Positions 57,218 to 64,000 of a DNA stretch of 64,000 nucleotides are shown here, piece after piece. Made by a program: the position numbers and the translations under genes. Numbering within the stretch: the first letter of the stretch is position 1; each line of letters starts with the position of its first letter. Source of the DNA: Phoenix dactylifera (Eukaryota > Streptophyta > Magnoliopsida > Arecales > Arecaceae); NCBI RefSeq assembly GCF_009389715.1, contig NC_052393.1, forward strand, positions 2,728,001 through 2,792,000, given 5' to 3'. The notes under the pieces were generated by a model, which was not told where the DNA came from, searched no databases, and saw nothing but the letters and a program-made list of their open reading frames with translations.

Positions 57218-58182
57218 GAGCTCGTTTGGTTCGCGGGAAGTATTTTCCCTCCTAGGAATATGATTTCTCGAAAACAAATTCCTAAAAAGAGAATGCCTAG
57301 GAAAGTACTTTTGTCATTTTGGTTGACCATGGGAAAGTGACAAATTTCCAAAGTGCTTATGTTTGGTTGGCCATCCACTTTCCTGAGAAAGTTATGTATA
57401 ATTTCTATTATGCCCTTAATAAAAATTAGGTCTTTAATGCCTCTTTAATGCTTCTTTAATGCTGAAGGGGCTTTTTGGAAAAAAAATAAAAATAAAGTGA
57501 TTCCCGCCTCATGGAAAAGTAACTTTCCCATATTTCTCATGGGAAAGACTTTCCCATGAAGGGCTCGTTTGGTTCGCGGGAAAAGAAGGGGGGAAAGTGT
57601 GGTCAACGGGAAAGTAATGAGATGCCTCTTATTTGGTTGGAGTTTTCAAAGGAGAGAGAAGGGAAAGTTATATTCCCATGGGAATGTGATTCCCACATTT
57701 CATGGGAAAGTCTTTCCCATGAGAAACATGGGAAAGTTACTTTCCCATGAGGCGGGAATCACTCCATTTTTACTTTTTCCCAAAAAGTCCCTTCAGCATT
57801 AAAGAAGCATTAAAGAGGCATTAAAAACCTAATTTTTATTAAGGGCATAATAGGAATTATATATAACTTTTTTAGGAAAGTGGATGGCCAACCAAACATA
57901 AGCACCTTGGAAATTTGTCACTTTCCCATGGTCAACCAAACATGCCAAAAATACTTTTCTAGGCATTCTCTTCCTAGGAATTTGTTTCCCAGGAATCATA
58001 TTCCTAGGACGGAAAATGCTTCCCGCGAACCAAACGAGCCCGAAATGTGAGAATCATATTCCCATGGGAATACAACTTTCCCATCTCTCTTCTTTGAAAA
58101 CTCCAACCAAACAAGAGGCATCTCATTACTTTCCCGTTGACCACACTTTCCCCCCTTCTTTTCCCGCGAACCAAACGAGCCC
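57218..58182 (-). mobile_element. MITE, middle copy, inserted in the outer copy in opposite orientation
   Basis: Starts GAGCTCGTTTGGTTCGCGG and ends CCGCGAACCAAACGAGCCC, with 3-bp duplication GAA (57215-57217, 58183-58185). The outer sequence joins across it as AAACATCGAAAAGTTAC, matching AAACATGGGAAAGTTAC in the inner copy. Without the inner element and one triplet it is 481 bp. Confidence 0.9.
57561..58041 (+). mobile_element. MITE, innermost copy, 481 bp
   Basis: Starts GGGCTCGTTTGGTTCGCGGG and ends in its reverse complement, with 3-bp duplication GAA (57558-57560, 58042-58044). Same orientation as the outer copy. It is uninterrupted, has the best kept ends and is full of internal small palindromes such as CCCATGGG and CTTTCCCATG...CATGGGAAAG. 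Youngest of the three. Confidence 0.92.
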
Positions 58183-58840
58183 GAAAAGTTACTTTTCCGT
58201 GAGCTGAAAATCACTCCATTTTTATTTTTTTCCAAAAAAGTCTTTCAGCATTAAAGAGGCATTAAAGACCTAATTTTTATTAAGGGTATAATAGAAATTA
58301 CACATAACTTTTTCAGAAAAGTGGATGGTCAACCAAACATAAGCACTCTGAAAATCTGTCACTTTCCATTGTCAACCAAACATGCCAAATATATTTGTCC
58401 AGGCATCCTCTTTTTAGAAATCTGTTTCCTAGGAATCATATTCCTAGGAGGAAAATTGCTTCCCGCAAACCAAACGAGCCCTATGGAATAAAGTATTGCT
58501 TTCCCCGATTCCCTTACAGTTTTCTTGTTCTCATTTTAATCACCAAGACTAATTCTAATAAAACAACAACAACAACAACAACAAAAAATGTAATAGATTG
58601 GTGGATGTTGGTCTCTAGTTGGGATGCCAAGGATGGGTCAGGTGCGGCACACTTTGGCCAGTTCGAGGCTTCCTTTTCGTTCTTAAAAAACCATCTTCAA
58701 TATTGCTGCAATCTCTCCCTTCTTTGCTTTGTTTCCGGTCTTGATACATCTCTTGTTAAGTTTGTTACACATTTTTTAGAAAGGTATTAAAGCTCAACAA
58801 TGCATACATCAATTTTTCTTCTTGAGAAAGGAAATCTATC

Positions 58841-59118
58841 GGAGCCCGAGCGGGATGGGAGGGACCATCCTCTGATTCGAGATATTTAGGCCATAGGGAT
58901 AGATGAAGAGACCTTTCAGGCCCGACATGTATTCAGGGAGGCCAACGGGGCCGCAGATTGGGTAGCAACTTATGTGGCTAGCCATTCGAACAGTACTCTA
59001 TGGTCCCGAGAGGAGGAGTTGCCTAGGGCACTCTGTGATATTTTGTTTTCAGATTTTGTTGGGTGTATTCGTATTTATGTAGTATGATGCATTCGCCCTA
59101 GCAAAAAAAAAAAAAAAA
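58841..59118 (+). mobile_element. 5'-truncated LINE with poly(A) in copy B
   Basis: Begins abruptly at GGAGCCCGAG after CTATC and ends with A16 (59103-59118). Near the middle it codes HVFREANGAADWVATYVASH, then LFSDFVG, the RNase H-like tail of plant L1-type ORF2, and a stop. The 3' non-coding end (GATGCATTCGCCCTAGC) differs from the other two LINE tails, so it is a related subfamily. Copy A carries the empty site GAAATATATCCAATAG near 55886-55898. Flanking duplication is at most a few bases (ATC). Length is only 278 bp; dead on arrival. Confidence 0.85.
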
Positions 59119-59440
59119 TCCAATAGTAGAGCAGCAAGTGTCTCCATGTTGTTTCTTAGTAAAAATTGTAGAAGTGGATTACAGACAAAAAATTTTTTTT
59201 TTCTCAATAATGATTTAGTTTGAATATGAAATGTAGTTAAAGGAATAAAGAATATTTTCTATAATATACCTCTTGACTATATAAGATCCCTGATTGATGC
59301 TGATGTTGCCCTCTACCTAAATTTCATTGATGCTATATCTTGGATTATTTTTCAATCTATAGCAGCTTTCTAGAAATAGTTTAGATCCGAATTCATCGAT
59401 CTCAAACCTTTTTGATCCTTTAGTCGGTCTTTAAGGTTCA

Positions 59441-61027
59441 AGTATATGTTAATCAGGTCCATGGCATGTGAATCAGTCGAGCTTGTAATCTCTCCAATCT
59501 AATTGTTTATTCAAAAAAATTGCAATTATCTATTCTTCCAATCCCTATAAAGAGAGGTACCTATTCCTTATCAACTTAAGTTTGCAGTCACCAATAGAAT
59601 ATAATGTTCTACACTTCTACCTATTACCATGTATAAAGTTTGATTTCACACGAAGTTCCTAAAGTAATTCTAAGGTTAAAGTAAGGATCCGAAATTTTTT
59701 TTGCATGGAAAGCATAAAGACCTAAAAGTAAATTAGTGTGCAAAAGGGGCTCAGAGCTAATTTTCTGGACTTCTAATTGAGTCGAGCTGGAGAATAAAAG
59801 AGATTAAGAGGAGAGGAGAGGAGGAATGAGATACGGATTCGACTTTTCATGGGAAACGTCTCATAACTTGCAACAAATTATTTTTTCTTAAAAGAAAAAA
59901 AGATTGACATAAATGCTTTAACGATATTTTTTGGGTACAGAGTGGTTTGACGACGTTTAATCTAATGTACTTCAATAAAATCTCACAAGATACTCTCGAT
60001 TCCCTTAAAAGGAAATATGTGTACGGGAATTTTATTAATAACCAAGTCAGTTCCTTTCTCTTTAAACATGATTGGAAAGTCGCCGTTTGAGGCCCCAACT
60101 CGAACGGAGGCATCCTCACCATCCACCAGCAAAACCAAAAGCATCAGCCTTCATACCAACCCAAACTTTTATTGGTCATGATGGCAAAGAACCTACCGAA
60201 GGAGAGAGCAACACAATAAGGTGCATGGCATGGGGACTTGAACGGAATTGATGGAGTGCATGCATCAGGGAGAGAGGTCCCAAGTAACATACGCTGGAAA
60301 AGCAGGTGGGCTCAAGAATTCAAAACTTCAACAGTAAAAGGAAAAAGCCATGTCCAAGCCTACTAACAAGACAACAAAAGAAAGCCTGCAAACAAAATCA
60401 AACCAACGAAGTCTGGAAGAGTATCATGAGGTTGATATACAAAATTTTCATGAAGACCATGAAGTTGCCTCTCAATCAGCAGGTTGATGGAGTACCAAGA
60501 CCTCCTCTTTTGCTTAGGGAACGTCGCCACCTCCCAAGATATGAGATGTAGCCTCCCCTCGTATCAGCAGTGCGTCCCCACAAAAATGCTCTAAATATCT
60601 TTTCAATGGGTTGTAGTACTGAAAGTGGCACGTACACAGATGCCATGCAATAGATACGCAACAAAGTTAGAACCCAAAGGAGCAAGATTGCTCTTCCTGC
60701 ACAGATTGCTTCCTCAAAAGAAAGGGGCAAACACCCCCAAGAGGCCCTAATCTCTTCTTTTACTTTTTTGAGAATTTGGAATCGGCTGTACTTTATGGGA
60801 TCTAATTCTCATAACAAGGCACAAATCCAATACCCATTTCTTGGTGACCGCTAATTATTACGCTACGTGCCTGTGAGCTTAAAACAGGGTAACACCAGGG
60901 AAGATATTCAACAGAAATTGACAGCATGTAAGAAAGCTAACATAGAATGAAAGTAAGAATAAGCGACAATAATACATGGCATGGCAATAATAGCATACAA
61001 TCCCAACCAAATGAGCATGCAGAGAAT
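59441..61027. other. gene-free stretch
   Basis: AT-rich apart from the LINE fragment at 60476-60740. Pieces of open frame occur but none has start, stop and splice support. Confidence 0.4.
60476..60740 (-). mobile_element. LINE ORF2 fragment (segment after the reverse transcriptase)
   Basis: Minus-strand translation contains MASVYVPLSVLQPIEKIFRA and FLWGRTADTRGGYISYLGRW, then SLSKRGGLGT. This is the characteristic plant LINE region (...LP..V...IEKI.R.FLWG......W..VC.PK..GGLG). The frame breaks shortly after GGLGT. A truncated fragment without ends. Confidence 0.75.
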
Positions 61028-61108
61028 TTACATTTTATGGATTGCGTCGGGGTCTGAAGCTGCCAAATCTGGAGACAATGTGGAAGCTGAATTTGTTGGA
61101 ATCCCATC
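61028..61108 (-). CDS. possible terminal exon, unassigned
   Basis: After the acceptor-like TTGTTCAG, the minus strand reads DGIPTNSASTLSPDLAASDP, then DAIHKM and TAA (61030-61028): 26 residues of well-behaved, Ser/Asp-rich sequence. It lies 245 bp downstream of the stop of the right-edge gene. It could be an alternative last exon of that gene or of a nested transcript; I found no phase-compatible donor in the preceding exon before its stop codon. Short and unproven. Confidence 0.25.
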   Translation of the reverse strand, partial: DGIPTNSASTLSPDLAASDPDAIHKM

Positions 61109-61352
61109 CTGAACAATGCCAAGAGAGAAGCCAAGCTCCCGTTTATTAAATCAATGCTTGCACATCCAACGGCTCAAAGGAGAAAGCTCTCTCTTTAATT
61201 TTTCTTTTTCCCAGACAGAATGCTATCCCCTGATTTAAGGAAATATAAACCTTGCATTATCAGACCAAAACTCAGGCCAACATGCTGCCGGTCGTTCTTT
61301 CTCGACTCCAACATGAACAGGGCCATCAGCATGCGGTACCGTATACACACTA

Positions 61353-63990
61353 CTACTCGAACGACAGATTATTGCTGTTGCGAATGCTGCGCTGCTGATC
61401 AGCTATTCCTTTTGCAAGGCGAGTTGGTGTTGGGATCATTTCTCCTGGTCTTCTGGCCAAAGTTGAGCCAGTGAGCTTTGGCCTAAACCACCGTCTTAGA
61501 GAAAGACCAGTGATTCTCATCTTCCCATATGATTCGTCTCCTTGATAGCGAACTCCCAATCTCCTCAGCAAGGAACCAACTGCCTGACCAACCCTGCATT
61601 GCATTTTGAAACAAGTCAATACGAGCATAAATGACTTATTCAAAATTAACAGTCTATTTATGTCAAATTAACACTGAACTAGTGAATCGTGGACAGATAG
61701 CTTGAGAAGATATTCAATTATTTTTTCCAGTGGATTAAAAGAAAAAATTACATGTTGGAAATGGTTCTGAGAATCATCAGAAAGCTACTAGATTATCATT
61801 TTGATATAATGTACAGAAGATAAAAGGAGTGGCTTGTGCACAAGACTCCCGCCATTGCAAAGGTCTGGAGAGGGTTAGATATATGCAGCCTTATACCCCG
61901 TGCAAAGTGGCTGTTTCCATGTTTTAAACCTACGACCTCTACGGCGTAATGGAGCAACTATTCCGTTGCACGGAGGCTCAACCTCAATATATTGTATAGA
62001 AGATACGAAATCATATTTCACAAAATCTAAGCCTTTGCTCCTTACATGAAGCATTTGCAGCTAAAACATCTTGTAGAAGTAAGGTAACCTTTCTTTCTGG
62101 GCATTGAAACACAAGGTGTGGGGCTTTATGTTGAATTAAAATATGCAATTGAAAGTATAGTAGTCACTTCACACCATGTAGCTGTTTATTAACCATCTTT
62201 CTCCACCCTACCACATGGATTACATATAACAAAGTTGGCACATTATTTCTATACAATGTAAAGTCTTAGAGGGTGTGACTCCTTCAGATAACTAATAGGA
62301 AACACCGAAACAATGCACTCACTATGATCCAAGTTTATAAATGGAATGCCAGGACTGCCTTCCCGAGACCTCAGGCCTTAGCAAAAGCTTTAATGCTGTA
62401 AAATTACAGATTTGCAAGCTTATTCATTATTACTTCAGACTTTTTACTTGCCATATTCTTCCATTATAATGCAACTGTAGTGAAAAAGCAACTTGTTTAC
62501 TTCTGGTCAGTCTGTTTATGTGCTTTAGTTCAACATCTCTTGAGAAGTTCAAGTCAGGCATTAATGCAACTTCTTCCTGCCGTGCTTTAGATCAACATCT
62601 CCTAACAAATTCAAATCAAGCATTGGCTATGCCAGTCAGTCAACAGAGTCCAGAAACAAATTTCAGATACATTTTTCTCCAAAATACTATGGGCTAAGAG
62701 CTCTTTTATATGAAAAGTAACTTCCAGTCACCTTGGAATGCTAATGGTCATTATGTCTTTGAAGTTATGACCAAGTCCTATACTTTATTTGTGTTGTATA
62801 TTTAGTTTATTATGTTGTCTTTTATTTTTTGGTGATGTCTTCAGGTTTCATCTTGTGACGACCCCATCCTGTCAGCAACTCGGTACCTGTTTCAAGGACA
62901 GGAGGCAAAAGTCTTCATTCCAGCCTCTTGACAAGTGTTGCAACAGAAGATTTCGTATGTAGTAACCTGGAGCAGTCTGCGTCCACATACACTGTAAATA
63001 GTCCAACACCAGATATGAGATGATGGATATATTAGAACCACATCCTGGCAATTGGCAATCAGGATGCTGGATTGCAACACTATGGATTTAAGGACTGTCA
63101 TACTGGTCTTTACTGGGCAGACTATACAATATTGGTCGATTGATACTTGGTATGCCTCTCGATACTGTACCATACTAACATATACTAGTTGGTGTCATCT
63201 TCACTGTGCCACGAACTATTAAACTACTGTGTTAGTATGGGACCATATGTACTAGTGCTGTCTTATACGGGTATCCAACTGGCATATGTACAAAATGGTA
63301 ATGTTACATTATACAGTAGTTCTCCAAAGTTACCAAGATATTCCCTGGCTTTAAAACAATACAACTCAAGAAGCAAGTCAACAAGGGCTACAATAAAACA
63401 AGAATTTGATGATGCAAGAAAAGAACTCAACAAGTCTAAAATAAGGATTCAAGTCCCAGCACGACATTCTGTGGGACATAAGGATGGGGCACCATCCCAA
63501 GTCCGAGCTTGTCCCACCGTGGCCCCAGTGTCTTGTTCGGCATGTCACATCACCTATCCAAAGTGTCAAGATGGGGTAGGACAGATAGTCCTACGGGATT
63601 TGAATCATTGCTCTAAAATATGATTTTCTTGTTTAATAAGGGATTCTAGTCTATACTGTGTGAATAAACAATAAAAATTTCATGGAGTTTGACTCAATAT
63701 AAAATTTACAACTCAAATAAACTTAATTATTTTATGCTTCGATGTCATCAATAAAGCTATGTTGTTTAATATCATAGATATCTTCACCAAACTTTTTTTT
63801 AATGTCCATTAGGTACTTTACATAGACTTCAAATAAATTTCATAGATAAGGATTAATAAATTCTAGAAGAATATATCAAAGAAAAATGTGTTTTACCTTC
63901 CAGCAACGATAATTGTTTTCTCTCCTTCGCTAGATTGAATCTGTGTTTTTTCTGTAGGTAACACTATGGTTATGTTGGGTAACCTTGCAC
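61353..63990 (-). CDS. last two exons of an unrecognised gene running off the right edge
   Basis: Exon 63990-63897 lies between the acceptor TTTTGTGCAG and the donor GTAAAAC; exon 61593-61353 follows the acceptor AATGCAG and ends TAG. The phases fit (GGA AG|G GTT). The joined piece reads ARLPNITIVLPTEKTQIQSS, EGEKTIIVAGRVGQAVGSLL, RRLGVRYQGDESYGKMRITG and on to RSIRNSNNLSFE: 110 residues plus a partial codon. The tail is basic (RRWFRPKLTGSTLARR). There is no signal peptide or membrane segment in view. I do not recognise the family. The 2.3-kb intron carries an Au-type SINE. The 5' part lies beyond position 64000. The clean splice phase and lack of stops make it likely a live gene. Confidence 0.6.
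61830..61980 (-). mobile_element. Au-type SINE, diverged, in an intron
   Basis: On the minus strand: GAGCCTCCGTGCAACGG, then TTGCTCCATTA, GAGGTCGTAGGTTTAAAACATGG (a decayed B box, consensus GGTTCGAATC), AAACAGCCACTTTGCA, AAGGCTGCATATATCTA, CCCTCTCCAGACC and GCGGGAGTCTTGTGCAC. This order is that of the tRNA-derived Au SINE found across flowering plants (about 180 bp). Both ends are recognisable; many base changes show that it is old. Confidence 0.85.
62000..63896. other. intron of the right-edge gene
   Basis: AT-rich. 63130-63200 has the GATACTGTACCATACTAACATA mosaic like that at 52.4 kb. 63189-63623 is an open frame with no coding character that I treat as chance. No other exon is supported. 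Confidence 0.4.
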
Positions 63991-64000
63991 CTGCACAAAA

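Larger units (their letters stand above)
57045..58481 (+). mobile_element. MITE, outer copy of a three-level nest
   Basis: Starts GGGCTCGTTTGGTTCACGG and ends CCGCAAACCAAACGAGCCC, inverted ends of about 19 bp. The 3-bp target duplication is TAT (57042-57044, 58482-58484). Copy A shows the empty site CTCTATGGAATAAA near 55496. Without the inner element and one duplicated triplet the copy is 469 bp. It has no coding capacity. Three-base duplications suggest a PIF/Harbinger- or CACTA-mobilised element, but TAT is not the usual TWA and the ends are not CACTA, so the superfamily is open. This copy has the most base changes of the three, as expected for the oldest. Confidence 0.9.
56756..59440 (+). 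repeat. duplicated host segment, copy B (filled by a MITE nest and a LINE)
   Basis: Same order of landmarks as copy A, interrupted at 57045-58481 by nested MITEs and at 58841-59118 by a LINE. Removing both leaves about 970 bp, the length of copy A. It continues past the end of A (after GGTTCAAGTATA), so A ends at the duplication border. Confidence 0.85.

Noticed and set aside
56930-57340. 136-aa frame across copy B and the MITE
   Set aside because: Crosses a MITE border, so it cannot be an ancestral gene.
63189-63623. 144-aa plus-strand frame
   Set aside because: Lies in the intron of the right-edge gene; no family, and composition like its AT-rich surroundings.

Overview
The window is plant nuclear DNA, most likely from a monocot. 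The evidence is spliced genes with canonical GT-AG introns, GC-rich 5' coding parts beside AT-rich introns (a monocot trait), a nuclear tRNA-Phe with plant-type flanks, an Au-type SINE, and many plant LTR, LINE, CACTA and MITE remnants. A palm is my guess from general repeat style; this is inference, and nothing in the window proves the genus.

Layout. 1-17 kb is repeat-rich. It holds a solo LTR (557-1496) with a perfect 5-bp target duplication, a miniature TRIM element (3230-3666), a tRNA-Phe gene (4552-4624) beside an AT-rich repeat field, a fragment of a ribosomal protein L18a (eL20) gene near 10.3 kb, a fold-back/CACTA-like region (13.5-17.0 kb) holding a LINE tail, and a second, longer solo LTR (14320-16172). 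17.6-21 kb holds two intronless genes for small multi-pass membrane proteins of unknown function (17651-18283 plus strand; 20966-20511 minus strand). 21.2-25.1 kb is a duplicated repeat block, a 328-bp tandem array and another LINE tail. 27.3-30.2 kb is a decayed but intron-retaining cytosolic HSP90 gene.

32.4-50.4 kb is the gene-rich core: a likely first exon of a minus-strand gene (32516-32452), a two-exon four-TM protein gene (34692-35374, plus), a complete cytosolic alkaline/neutral invertase gene (41384-36839, minus, four coding exons, 555 aa) and a complete plastid ATP sulfurylase gene (50416-45359, minus, five exons, 489 aa). All splice phases of the last two fit. They act in sucrose breakdown and sulfate activation; their adjacency looks incidental.

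50.4-60 kb is a set of nested repeats that can be put in order. A short LTR element (52685-55203) sits next to two copies of a ~1-kb host segment, apparently duplicated through the LTR. Only the second copy carries a triple-nested MITE (57045-58481; three copies of one ~480-bp element inserted into each other, each with a 3-bp duplication) and a truncated LINE (58841-59118). The first copy preserves both empty sites. The right end holds the last two exons of an unrecognised minus-strand gene (63990-61353) that runs off the window, with an Au-type SINE in its intron.

No CRISPR, operon or bacterial/viral system is expected or seen. The most unusual structures are the self-nested MITE with its internal empty-site control and the two solo LTRs packed with the palindrome GAGTCGACTC.
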